This document shows, one piece after another, positions 48,801 through 60,700 of a stretch of DNA of 64,000 nucleotides (position 1 is the first letter of the stretch; every line of letters begins with the position of its first letter). Source of the DNA: Tubulanus polymorphus (Eukaryota; Nemertea; Palaeonemertea; Tubulaniformes; Tubulanidae); the NCBI RefSeq assembly GCF_964204645.1, contig NC_134030.1:7004278-7068277 (forward strand). Direction: 5' to 3'. The translations under genes were made by a program, and so were the position numbers. The notes beneath the pieces were generated by a model. That model was given only the letters and a program-made list of their open reading frames with translations. It ran no database searches and had not been told where the DNA came from.

Positions 48801-51800
48801 ATCACGAATTGTAAGTATTTTTTTACCGAAGAGTTCGGGCTTCTCTTACGCAGGTGATAGCATGTGTCTGGAATTCGCCAAAACGAATCATTAAAACCGA
48901 AGATTTGCACATACAATACGTGTTGATAAAAATCAGGAAACTATTCTGCATGACTGTATAAGATACCCTGAAATTCACTACCTGTGAGATAGAGAGTGGT
49001 GTGGCACACAATACACAATTTTTGCTGATCATTATTAATCAAAGATGTATTAGGGTAGGGTATTATACCATTTGAGATTTATATTTAAAGACTTTTTATT
49101 GAAACGGCACCATTTTGGCAGTATTGGTGCTAAAAGCCGATGTCTGGTGTTGGCAGATGTGCGATACTGCAAAAAAAATTCAAAAAATACAAAGTTTCTT
49201 TCAATTAAGAGTCTTTGAATAAACTCAAACATTGACGGGCTTTCTTATCATTTATTGAAAAATCATTCCTTGTAGGGATTCAAACGTGATGACCTGAGGC
49301 TGAGATGTACTAGGGCTTTGTCACATGAAGCTGGGGGGTCCAAATCTTTAATTTACAACGATATTTCGGGTACCGGTACGACCTATATATAGGTGTTACT
49401 TGGATGCTGTTTGAATCAAAGATTAGGACCCCCATCTTTATGTGACAAGCCCCTTTGGTTAGAAAATGACTGAATTGGGGTACATCCCGATGCCTTCAGT
49501 TTGAATCTCTGCTTTGGGAGGAGGTCGTCAATATGATACGGATAGTAAAGTGTTTCATCTAGCCGGCGCTGTAGACAGATTATTTGATTGCACTGGATAT
49601 GCTCCATTCACGCTGTATTTCATTTCTCCTCTTCCTCTCAACCTCTGTATTGCGCAGAAGTACGGATACATGTAACTGTCTACTTTTAACTGCGATCTAC
49701 TTTAATCATCTTTTTGTCGCTCTCTATTGTCGTTATGAACAGATTTACTAGAGAAGGTATGTAGTAGGTTGGTTTGCATGCTGTGCTGCATGGTCTGTTT
49801 GATGACTAGTTTGCACTTTAATGACTAATCTCACTTGTGTTCTAATCCGAATGGATAAAGTAAGAACTATTTGCAGCTCAAATAGTCACTGAATACTTAG
49901 CAAGATCTGCATGACTCGTTAAAACTAACAAAATCGATTAAATTCTTTAAATCTTCTTTCTTGTCTTGAGTTCCAATTAGATGTACATTGTACGATAAAA
50001 TTCATTTCATCTCTTGAACATTGATTTTGTTAATTATTCGACTCCACGCAAAATCTATCGCAAACCGATTGTAAAAAATGATTTGTAGTGATTTTTTAAA
50101 TTATATTTGCATGAGTGTGGTTTGTTTCGTAACTCTGGTGTATCGATATTTCTGTGTGGGTGAAAATATCTGTTCGACCCGCATTGTGTTCATGTCTCGT
50201 GTCGTAGCTACTTGAGCTAATAAAATCATGAGATTTATACATACTTGAAAGTGTCCGGTTTGAATTGTACATCTAGTATACGTTTCATTACAAATGCTCA
50301 GAATCTTAGAACCACGTGTTTACAAACCTAGATATATCTGGATCAAAGATCATATATTGCATATGAAACAATTCGACTGGTTCTATTGGGGCATCCAGTC
50401 CTAAATAGATATTCTGAATTCCCACTTATGATTGATTTCATGTTCAAGTTAACTTCACCGTTTGTTCGATATATTGAATACGTCACGTCATGTTGAATAT
50501 ATAACTTCATATTGTATATAAGACATCGCATTTGCAGTATCTGCACAACAGTTATATAAATATCATATACGTATATATATCATGTATTACGCCTGTTGTC
50601 AACGTATCCTGCACAACATTGAATAATTATAATAGGGCTATGGTTATACTACATAAAAAACAGAGCCTTCATTCAAAGGACAAAGCAATGTCCCGATGAA
50701 TCGATCCCTCTGAGATGGCAGAAATCTCGCTTCACGTCGTTTGGATCTTGGTTTCTCAAGACTAACCCTATTGGGTTATTCATTTAACCTCACGGCAGGA
50801 CGGCCTTTGAAGTGTTGCCTGCACAATGTGTTAAGCGGCCAGCAGAACCCGCTTGTCACTCAGCACTGATTGTAAATGAAATAGCATTACACCTTATCCA
50901 ACTGAGCTACCGAGGCTGCTTGATATATAATTCGAGTCTGTAACTTCGAAGAAAAAATTTCCCAAAATTTTCATGGAGCAAAATCTGTCCATAAAACTAG
51001 CCCGTCTTTGGGGTAAGGTCCCTATCTCTTAATAATCAAGGCCAGGGGAAACATATCGATGTTAAGTCCATAAGATTGCGAGTAAAAAGGTTACTGTCTT
51101 TTTGGTGTATCCACGGGCATACCGGTATGTATATTCTCTATGATTGAACCTATTTCAAAGTTCATCATCTTTACTGTCATCGCTTATCAATTTCAGTCGA
51201 GGGTTGTTCATCAAAGCGAAGGTGAAAGAAGTTTTCACATATTCTACCAGTTGTTGAACGGCGCCGATCCGTCGCTGTTGGAGAAATTGAAATTACCAAA
51301 CGATTCCCTGAACAATCATCGTTACCTCGCCGGTAGCTGTCAGAACAACGGAATTAATGACAGCCATGATTTCCTCATCACTAAGGTATAGATATTTTGG
51401 ATTTCATGCTTCTATTCAATGAAGGCAGCTCAATGAAGGTGACTGGTTTTATCTTATCCTCCATTGTGGAAGCTTCTGACTTTGTTTTTCAAACTACTAA
51501 AGCGAGGCGCAAGGCCTGTACCAGTACTTACCACTTGTATTCATGGAAAACCAAAATCTTCACAAAGTTTTCCCTCCCATCAATCCATCCTCCCTTGGAG
51601 GTTCAATCTTCATGGCCTTGCAAAATTGCTACAGTACGAAACCCTGCACCAAATATTACCTAATTAATAGCAAACTAGAAATCATACATCAGTTTTTGCA
51701 GGGCTACGATTGATTACCTGCATTGGGAAATCAGGCCTACATATCATCATTCATTGATAGCATCATTTCCTAAATCGATTCCGCTATGGTTTGTTTGTTT

Positions 51801-54800
51801 CTGCATTGATTTAGAAAGCTATGGAGATAATCGGATTTTCCGAGGTGGAAATCATGGGCATTTTCACTCTGCTGGCAAGTATTCTGAAACTAGGAAATCT
51901 CGATTTCGAAGAGAAAGTCAACAAAGCTCATCACGGAATGGAAAGCTGTTCTATCATCAACCAGAAAGGTTTGTTTAAACGAAGTTTACTTAAAAAGGAT
52001 TTTTAGAAGTGCAGTTTTGCTATCGAATATATAATAGGCTTACTTATGACATTATCACTGACTTCTTATTGCTTGACGTTACTTGACGTATTTCAGAGCT
52101 TGATGACGTATGCGAACTGTTGAAAGCCGACGATCAGATATTGTACCAAGCTTTAACGAGGAAGTCAGTTGAAACAAATGACGATAAAGTCGAAGTTGAT
52201 CTGAATGCCTCGGATGTAAGTATATAGACATGTTTAGGATAAATTCATGAAGTAGTACTTATCAATTATTTATTGCCTTTTCAACTAAAACAGTTCCTTT
52301 TACAGTTTGTGATAAATGGGTGTTTATTTTGTTATCTTACTGCCTGTATCACTGGGTATTAACTTAGTTATCTTGATCAAGAATAATATGCAGAACCCCA
52401 TTTTGAGTGAAATTCGCGGCCATAGTTGAATGCGATCAATAAAATCCCATAGTTTTCGCTTTCTTGTATGAGAATTTTCTGATCGATGACACCCGTTTAG
52501 GTTCATGATCCTGTTTCAACAGTTGAATGGAGATTTCACTTGGAATTCAAAATATCATCACTGTAAATTTTCATATCATTGTCTTTCAGGGAAGTTATGC
52601 TCGCGATGCGTTGTGCAAGGCGCTGTATTCGCGTCTATTCTCTTGGATCGTCAACAAAATCAATGAGAGCATCCGAGTTAAAACAAAAGACAAGCGCAAA
52701 GTGATGGGCGTCCTCGATATCTACGGTTTCGAAATATTCGAAGTATGTTACCGTCGAATGCAGCATTTTACAGGATTGATGTTGATTACACTTCGGACCG
52801 GTTTATAGACGGTGCTATCTTAAACCCAGTGGCTAACTCGTTATCAATAAAGTTAACCCAAGGGTTAAAGTCAATGCCAGTCTATGAACTTGGGCCCAGT
52901 ATAGCAAAGTTTAAGTTATCAAAATCATACGGATTAAGCTAAATTTCTCTACTTAAATTTTCATAGAACACTGATAAGCATATATACTGTTTTAAACATA
53001 CTGTTTGTGAATTTTTTCAGCACAACAGCTTTGAACAGTTCATTATAAACTATTGTAATGAAAAGTTACAGCAAATATTCATCGAGTTGGTGCTGAAAGA
53101 AGAACAAGAAGAATATGTGAAAGAGGTAAGAGTGCGATACCCAAGTAGGAGTGAGTTTTTTTAGCCCAGTTTTTTTTAGCGTTAGCCCAGGTCAAATGTA
53201 ATGAGAGAGTGATGATATGAATCTACCCTTGCTCATGCGTCAATTGCAGGGTATCGAATGGGTGCACGTGGACTATTTCAACAACGCTGTTATTTGCGAT
53301 CTCATCGAGAAGGTAAGCGCAAATAAAATGATTCGATAATTGAAAAAAGAGCATGGTATTTTTATCGATATTTAAGTGTTCTTCGAGCATGGATGGATTC
53401 ATGAAATTATGTAACAACAACTGGCATCGTCTAACTCTGTAACACCTGACAATTGTATCTAGACACCGGCTACTAATTCATCGACACTGATAAGAAATAT
53501 TGAGAATGCTGACGGACTCTGCTTTCGAAATACTAAATCAGTGTTAATCGCCCGATTGTAAATTGTTTACTATCAGTCTTAAGCTTTTTCACTGTATGGA
53601 AAGCGATTGTGGTCGTGATTTATTCGTTCTGCCGGTCTGGTAGCTGCGTCGTGTGTAACTCATTTCACTTGTTCCGCCGTTCTGTTGTTAGTTTCTCACA
53701 CGAATGTCTTTTTCATTGTCTTAACATTCGCAGGGACCGTTTCAGAAAACTAGATGCGTTGTGGATGAAAATTTAAGTAAAGTAGGTAGAACTGATCATA
53801 CGTGGACATGACCCCTGCATATTCTAAATCTCTCATCAAATTGTTTAAGAAATAACGAATTTCATTCTGTATCGGCCCTCTAACCTCAATTCATCGGACC
53901 CCGAATAGTTGTAAGTCATTGAATTGTGTTTTATCACTGCTGCAGAAAAAAATCACTTCATAGGTTTTTGTGCTAATATCAACCCATCACCGCCATACTT
54001 TCTAAACAGCCTGTCCTGTGGCTCCTCACCAAATATCAAGAACTCAAATGCTTTAGATTTTATCCTGCGTTAATGAATTGTTTTCTATGAAATATTCAAA
54101 GACGATGAATAGATATTAACAACATATTTTGATTGGCTTGCGCATTGTTTTAAGGGCAAAAATCAGATTTGGTGGCTGCTGTATACAATGTTTACCTCAT
54201 TGCGCTGTAGTAGACTATAATAGATTGTGGTACTGTATGATTTTTGCAGCACCCCGTAGGAATATTGTGCATATTAGACGAGGAATGCATGCGGCCGGGT
54301 AAAGTTTGTGATATGACGTTCCTCGATAAGTTGAATCATCATTGCGAATTTCATCCGCATTACGAAAGCAGGAAATGTCGCAAGACCCAGTCGGACAAGT
54401 CCCTGCCGCACGATGCCTTCAGATTACAGCACTACGCCGGAGCTGTGAGTAAATACATTGTCATCACTGTGTGCGTTAAAAGGGGAGGATTTGCATCCGT
54501 TCCAATTATGATTATGTAGCTATAACAAAATAAAAACTTTTTTAGACAAGACAATGCCATTTGCTTCGCCTAGTAATTGATTTCTGTATTGAATATTCAT
54601 ATTGTAGGTAACCTATCACGCGTCGGGATTCATCGATAAAAACAATGATTTGCTGTTTAAAGATTTAAGCCGAGCCATGTACAGTTGTGATCATCCGTTG
54701 CTGAAATTTCTCTTTCCCGAAGGTACGTATGTGGCTGCAGGACTAAGCCAGTTCACCAAACGAACAAATCCATTCCTAGATGGTTATTGGCCAAAAACTG

Positions 54801-57800
54801 GTGATCTTTTTGCCTAAAGATATTGCCCAATACGTGGGCTACATGTATTTGTGAGTAGTTCTGATGTTACGGAAATGTTGTTATTGTAGGCCGAACGAAA
54901 GGTTTGCGAAAACGTCCGCCGACGTTAGCGCAGCAGTTGAAAGCATCAATCGATGAACTGATGTTGAATTTGTTCTCTAAGAACCCTAACTATATACGTT
55001 GTGTTAAGGTAAGTTGCGTATATAAAACCAGTCCGCGAAGAACAGTTCGCGTACAGAACTGTATAAATAAATACCTTGAAACTGTAATGTTTTTCAGCCG
55101 AATGAAAGTAAACGTGCCGGATTCGTAGAAGAGCCATTGCTTCGTCATCAAGTTCGATACTTAGGGTTGGTTACGCCCACAAATTATCAGTGATCCCAGA
55201 TTCAGTTCCATCGTTGCGGGTTAGGTTTGACTCAAATGTTTAACTCTTGGGCTCAGTTTAGTTGAGACTAGTTTTGACTTAATAAACTATAGGTGACAGG
55301 CCCCTCCACCTGGAATCTAGTTCCACAGTGAGTAAATCGATTGAAAATGAACTCATTTTAACTATGAGTTAACGCTAACTCACAACTGTTGAACCGGATC
55401 CAGGTTTTAAGTTTTAAGTTAAAACTGATGCCGAGTCAAATTTGACGCTAGAGCTATGGTGGAATTGGGTACAGAATGGCTTTGTTTACTAAATAAGATT
55501 TTCGTTCTTTATTTACTTATACAGACTAGTTGAGAATATCAGAGTTCGTCGTGCTGGTTATGCGTACCGACAAGATTACAATCAGTTCTTGTGTCGGTAT
55601 AAAATGTTAGCGCGCGCCACGTGGCCCAACTGGACATCGACAGCGAAAGACGGCGTCGGTGAAATCCTCAACTATCAAGGCATCAGTAAGGAGGATTATA
55701 CATTCGGACAAACGAAACTATTCATTCGAAACCCAAAAACGGTAAATCATTTTTGACGGAGTATTCTTGTTTTTTTGTCGTCGTTGTCGGGCACACACGC
55801 TTTGACCGGATTGTTCGTTCGTTGATTTACAGTTGTTTTCGTTGGAAGAAAAGCGACGAGAACGCATGCATTTCCTGGCGACCATATTGCAGAAAAACTG
55901 GCGGGGGTACGTCAACTGGAAACGCTATCAACACGTTCGAAAGTGCCAAATACTTATAGCTGCTGGTGTGAAAGGATGGATTGTAAGTAATCACTTCTTT
56001 CGCGCGGGTTAAACCTTCAGAAATTTGCGTAGCTAGTACATTATACTGAGAAATGCATACTTTAGGTACACTGAAGGATCTGTAGTACTCAAACATTGGT
56101 AATCGAATATTTAATGGGTGTCCTCGAGTATATATTTCTGTTTTTGATTTGTTTCAGGCTCGAACGAAATACAAAAACCAACGGAAAGCCGTGACGGTAG
56201 TTGCTTCGTGTTGTCGAGGATGGATGGTAAGAGTCTAGATAAATCTAAATGGATTCAGATATATTTAATTTGCTGACTTTGCATCCCTTTTAACTCCAAA
56301 AAGCTATTTCACAGTCTGTTCATGATGATCACGTTTGTTTATTTACTTTACAGGCTCGTAAGCTGTTGAAACAGTTACGATACGAGCGTCAGTGTCAGTG
56401 GGCGGCGGGTGTGATTAACCGTTTCTGTCGCGGCTGGCTTGTTCGACGATTGTACTCGAAATTTTTCCGCAAACACGCCGGTCCGATCATCGGACGATTC
56501 TTAGTGAATGCTATTGTAAGTACGGGCATACTTCAAGCTTTTTTCAGGCCCTGATATCTCGTTTAAGCTTATGACGTTTATGTTAACATGTTACAGTTCA
56601 TAAATTTGTCAGAAGAAAATTTTCAGTTTTGCTTGTTTCTACTGGAGGAGTTAGTGGGCAATCGCTTCTTTGTCTTTTAGAAAAAGAACTATCTGCTGAA
56701 ATTGCGGGATAATCTACCGAGCATGTCTCCATTGAGTAAATCATGGCCCATGCCTTCTCCGCGATTCCAGATCGTTTCTAATGAACTTCAAATTATCTAC
56801 CATCGCTGGCGGGTAAGTAATCTTAATTGTTTCATGTATTAGTTTTTGCATAATTTGGAAAGTCATAACTTTAACAATTTCTACTTACCTCGACTGTGAT
56901 TGCTACTATATCGTGCTGTCATTGTTTTATTTGTAGTGTGAAAAATATCGCGGTAAATTCGATCAAGGGCAACGATACGCGATGAGAGAGAAAGTGACCA
57001 CGAGTGATCTGTTCAAAAATAAGAAAGATGGCTACGCGGCAAGGTACAGTTTACACACAAACCCCCCATTTATTATGGAGGCAACAAAGAAAAAGCAGTA
57101 TGTATACATTTCTTTACCATTCCAGTGTTAGCCACGAGTTTAAAGGCGACTACATCAGAATTCGACAGCACTTGAAATGGCAGAAATTGTCCGAAAGTCT
57201 GGAGGGAAACTGTCACGTCGTCTTCGCGGATATTGTCAACAAAATTAATCGAAAAAATGCAAAGGTATTTTTCAAACCGTAGAAAAATAGTGATGTTGTA
57301 AAAATGTCGAAATTGTAAAGCATAGAGATAATCATTCTCACTAAATGTTTTGTGGTATTTTTGTATGGTATAGGTTGTGTCAAGATTAATGGTGCTAACA
57401 ACTACTACTCTACTGCTGGTCGAACAGAGAACAATGAATATTAAGTATAATATACCCGTTGAACAGATCGATAAACTATCGACGAGTCCTTACAACGATC
57501 GTTTATTGGTTATTCACATGAAAAAGGTGCCGTAAGCTACTTCTCACAAATTGTGCCATAATCACCGGTTTATCCTCGCATTTTGTAAATGTTGAATGTT
57601 TTGTTTCTGTTTTTATTTGCAGCCCGATCAGAATCAGAATGTACAATCGAGTAAGAAAGGCGACATATTCATGGACAGCGACCACGTGATGGAAATCGTT
57701 TCGAAAATCTATTTGACCGTGCAAAATATGGTTAACAAACCTCCCGAGGTTCAAATTGCGAGCAAGTAAGTTTTAAGATAGTATTCGAATGGGAAATACA

Positions 57801-58414
57801 GCTAAACCCTGTTACAATGAACTTCAGGCACCAGTTGCTCAAAAGTTGGTTACAGTTAACCAGTGGATAGTTAGTTGACATAGTGACAATTAAAAGTTCC
57901 TCGTTACTATGGCATTTATCTGGGGCCAGTTGCTCAAAAGTTGTTTAGAGTTAACCAGTGGATAGTTAGTTGATATAGTGACAATTAAAAGTTCATTGTT
58001 ACTATGGTATTTATATGCCGGTTATCTTCAACCAACCACTGAGCAACTGGCCCCTGATGATGGTTATCTTTAACCAATTTTTGAGCAACTGGCTCCAGGG
58101 GACCAGAAAATCTGTTTGTTACAACTGCTTGTTCGCTGTATCCTGTAAGAAGTTGTCGTACCTAGGTCGAAGCGCTAAAATCCGTTATATCTGAGTTTGT
58201 CATAATCACTGCTGTACGTTTAATGTGTGTAATCAGATTATTGATGCTTTGTATTACGGTACCTGCTGTTAATTTTCATTTTAGGTTTCATGCCGAGTTC
58301 CGCGGTTCACTGGTCGAGATATCGTTCCAATCGGGGATGAAGGAACTGAACCTGCAGCCGGGATTCTACAAACTCGTACGCAAAAGCCACCGTTTTGAAA
58401 TCATGGAGCCCTGA
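45886..58414 (+). CDS. MYO1B-like: Class I unconventional myosin, MYO1A/MYO1B subclass
   Basis: 27 exons, all phases consistent, 1083 residues: 45886-46014, 47505-47620, 47974-48068, 48317-48421, 48517-48563, 48747-48810, 49743-49756, 51197-51385, 51815-51968, 52097-52215, 52590-52742, 53021-53125, 53250-53312, 54250-54444, 54608-54722, 54890-55008, 55098-55165, 55525-55741, 55833-55982, 56158-56226, 56354-56515, 56681-56812, 56937-57043, 57126-57264, 57374-57526, 57623-57765, 58285-58414. An actin-based ATPase motor tethering membranes. Motor: P-loop GESGSGKT (106-113), switch I NDNSSRF (158-164), switch II DIYGFE (387-392), acidic TEDS residue Asp334. Neck (about 690-800): four IQ-like motifs, only the first with a canonical Gln (LQKNWRG). 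Tail: TH1 lipid-binding domain (about 817-1083). [20 protein letters not shown] and [12 protein letters not shown] match MYO1A/B better than MYO1D. The P-loop has Ser where myosins usually have Ala. Confidence 0.93.
48148..48290. repeat. GCGCC-family short repeat with AGGAT microsatellite edge
   Basis: In myosin intron 3, ATAGGATAGGATAGGATAGG precedes TCTATAGCGCCTTG...CAAAGGCGCTCTC. The same AGCGCC...AAAGGCGCT arrangement occurs at 40855-40915, indicating a dispersed short element. It ends close to the next exon's acceptor. Confidence 0.6.
49312..49454. mobile_element. MITE with inverted ends GGGCTTTGTCACATGAAG
   Basis: 49314-49351 matches the reverse complement of about 49417-49453 (GTCACAT.AAG.TGGGGG.TCC and AAATCTTT) with a few mismatches. 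A central palindrome, ACCTATATATAGGT, lies at 49381-49394. About 143 bp, non-coding, in the intron before the myosin 14-nt microexon's acceptor. Confidence 0.7.
49743..49756 (+). other. MYO1B-like: 14-nt microexon of the myosin gene
   Basis: ATTTACTAGAGAAG flanked by AACAG and GTATGT. With the upstream phase-1 base it encodes Tyr-Leu-Leu-Glu-Lys, the invariant residues between [12 protein letters not shown] and SRVVHQ. Skipping it would remove 14 nt and shift the frame within the motor. Introns on each side are about 0.9 and 1.4 kb. Confidence 0.9.
50755..50920 (-). mobile_element. tRNA-derived SINE
   Basis: On the minus strand the element begins GCAGCCTCGGTAGCTCAGTT, which matches a tRNA 5' half with a perfect pol III A-box (TAGCTCAGTTGG, 50909-50898). 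A diverged B-box, GGGTTCTGCTGG, lies about 50 nt downstream. The anticodon region does not fold as a real tRNA, and the unrelated tail runs on to about 50755. It lies in myosin intron 7. Confidence 0.75.
57828..58100. mobile_element. Nested pair of GGCCAGTTGCTCAAAAGTTG fold-back elements
   Basis: An outer element (57828-57920 plus about 58054-58100) is interrupted by a second, nearly complete copy (about 57921-58053). Each begins CCAGTTGCTCAAAAGTTG.TTA.AGTTAACCAGTGG and ends TTAACCAA....TGAGCAACTGGC, so each folds into a hairpin. They share ATAGTGACAATTAAAAGTTC. They sit in the last myosin intron. Confidence 0.85.
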
Positions 58415-60700
58415 GATTTTTTGCCGGCTCCCGCACTCGGTGGCAGAGATGTTTTTTCGTGTGGTTCAGCGTGGTATTCGTGTCTTACCTTGTCTGTCTC
58501 CAGGTGCTACTACTACTATTATGTATTCACATGTATTTTGATCGAAGAGCAGCAAGCTAAGAAGATTGTGATCTTGATATTGTAACCGATTGCTACTTAA
58601 GGTTGATTAGGATAGATCGTGAGAAGTGCTTAATAAGAATAGCGATGTATGAAGATTATTTAGCTGACATTGATTTTGAATAGATGATCTCTTAGTTAGA
58701 TTATACTGATTCAGTTTACGGTTTAGCTGACGATCGCTTAATTGAAAATAGTATAGAGCAAAAATCGACAAAAGATTGAGATTGAGAAAAGAGAAATAGA
58801 TCGGAAATCGATTTAGATTTAGAAGCGTCGATTTTTCGTTTGCATAGTTTTCGAAGAAGCCGAAAATCAGCGGTAGAGCTTTAACTACTTTAACGTCGCA
58901 ACGCTTATTTTATTGATCATGATATTGGTAAAATGCTTGTAATAATTGTAGTAAAATCACGATGAAACAGGGTAATTTCATACGCAGTACTGATCGGGAC
59001 CCAGTTTACAAGACATTTTGATAAAACCTATAATAGTATGTATCACCGATATGATGGGTGTAATGGATACACAACTATGAAAATATAGCCACTAAAATGA
59101 AAAAGATAGCTTGATTGAAGTTTGCCAATTTAATTCGATATGTTTATTAATCGTCAGTCTATCGATGTATTTACCTAATGATGTGCTATTTTAGTTGATG
59201 GTGTATTGATTTGTTTATTTATGTTATTGTAGCTATTACAAAACATATGATACGTAAAATTGCTTTATTATGATTATATTATTATTGTAAACATTCCTTT
59301 GTTTTCCTTTTGTGTGAGTGAAAATTTGCCTTAGAAATTGTTAAGTAGCTAGCGTTTTGCAGGTAGACGATCGGATATATTTTTGCATTTTTTGCATTCG
59401 GGTATTTTTGGACCGTGAAACTCTGTTGTTTTAAATGATACCAGAGTTCGGTGATGTACACACCTAGAGTTTGGACAATATATCTCTTCAACAATATATC
59501 TCATATACTAGTTGATCAGATCACTCGTGGTTGGTAGAGTCTGCCCTATATTATCCCACTGGGGCCAGAACTCAAAAGTTGGTAAACCTTTTAACCAAAT
59601 TTGAAGCTTCTGGTTTCTGGTAGTTTGCTCAGGCGGGTTTCGATTGAACATATACCGGCTTAACAATACATATTCCGGATTACAAACTCTCCCGGTCGCC
59701 TCTAGCAGGTTCACAGATTATGCTATTCCAGAATAGGTAGAGCGTGTTGTGGTCGAAACGAACGCGCCGGAAAAGAATCGGTAAAAACCAATCGAAACCT
59801 GCCTAAAAATAGTACATAGTACGTATCTAATCTCCCAATTTTTTAAAACGATTGTGTATAAGGTACTTAAAAATAATGGAATTGACTTGATTTTGCCTTT
59901 CTACTTAAGGCTACGGAACTAGAAGTAGCAAAACAGAAAATGAAGTATTCTAGGGGAAAATATTTTTGTCAGGTTTTTATAAGCGTTTCACCCGTTATTC
60001 TATGCACTTTTCCTCGACACACACACATGGCATTATATTCTATATACATACTTGTATGGCATATAATATATAATATATGATATAAATGTATATGTATTCA
60101 ATTTAATCATACGTGCCAACCATGACAACATTATAGATTAACCACTTGAAACGTACCCGCGTGTCATGCTAATTAAGTGTACTTATCAATTGTAGTGTAT
60201 TTACTGCCTGGTATGGATTGGGTTTTAAACGATTTGCTAGAATCATGTTTGAAAATTGCATTTCGAAGTAGATCTTTAAAGAAATGTTTTTTGTATGCCT
60301 ATTAACTTGCCTTCGTATTTTCGGTTTAGGGATAATAATTTCTTACAGAAAAAAAAATGTTTTTGACGAACTGATAGAATATTGGTGCTTGTAGATCTAG
60401 AGCTAGGTATTTTGCCTACCGGAGTTATATTGCGACTCGGTGGTGATATTCTTTCGTGCAAATGATCGATCTACATTATGTACATATATATAATTCTACG
60501 ATAATTGCAAATTGAAATTTTCTCTCCCTTGAAAATCGTACTCATATTTTTGCTCATATATATACTTGAATATCGGGTTGTCAGGAATTTCTGTCGAGTA
60601 ATTTTTTCATCGATTTTTGGAGAAGTAAGAAAACGAGGTTTTTGATTAGTGTACGATTTAGAATGTTTTCTGTGTATCGAATAAACTCTACCTTCCTTTC
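58415..60700 (+). other. Probable 3' UTR of the myosin gene
   Basis: No further coding exon is needed after the TGA at 58412. The sequence is AT-rich without gene-like frames up to AATAAA at 60680-60685 followed by a T-rich stretch. A shortened hairpin of the GGGGCCAG family lies at 59569-59624. The 2.3-kb UTR length is inferred. Confidence 0.5.
60680..60685 (+). terminator. Candidate poly(A) signal, myosin gene
   Basis: AATAAA in GTATCGAATAAACTCTACC followed within 30 nt by TTTTTTATT. A canonical hexamer in good context downstream of the myosin stop. Confidence 0.45.

Noticed and set aside
45886-58414. Assignment of the myosin to MYO1D/MYO1G
   Set aside because: The motor alone is similar to several MYO1 classes, but the tail ([32 protein letters not shown]) and the four-IQ neck fit MYO1A/MYO1B.
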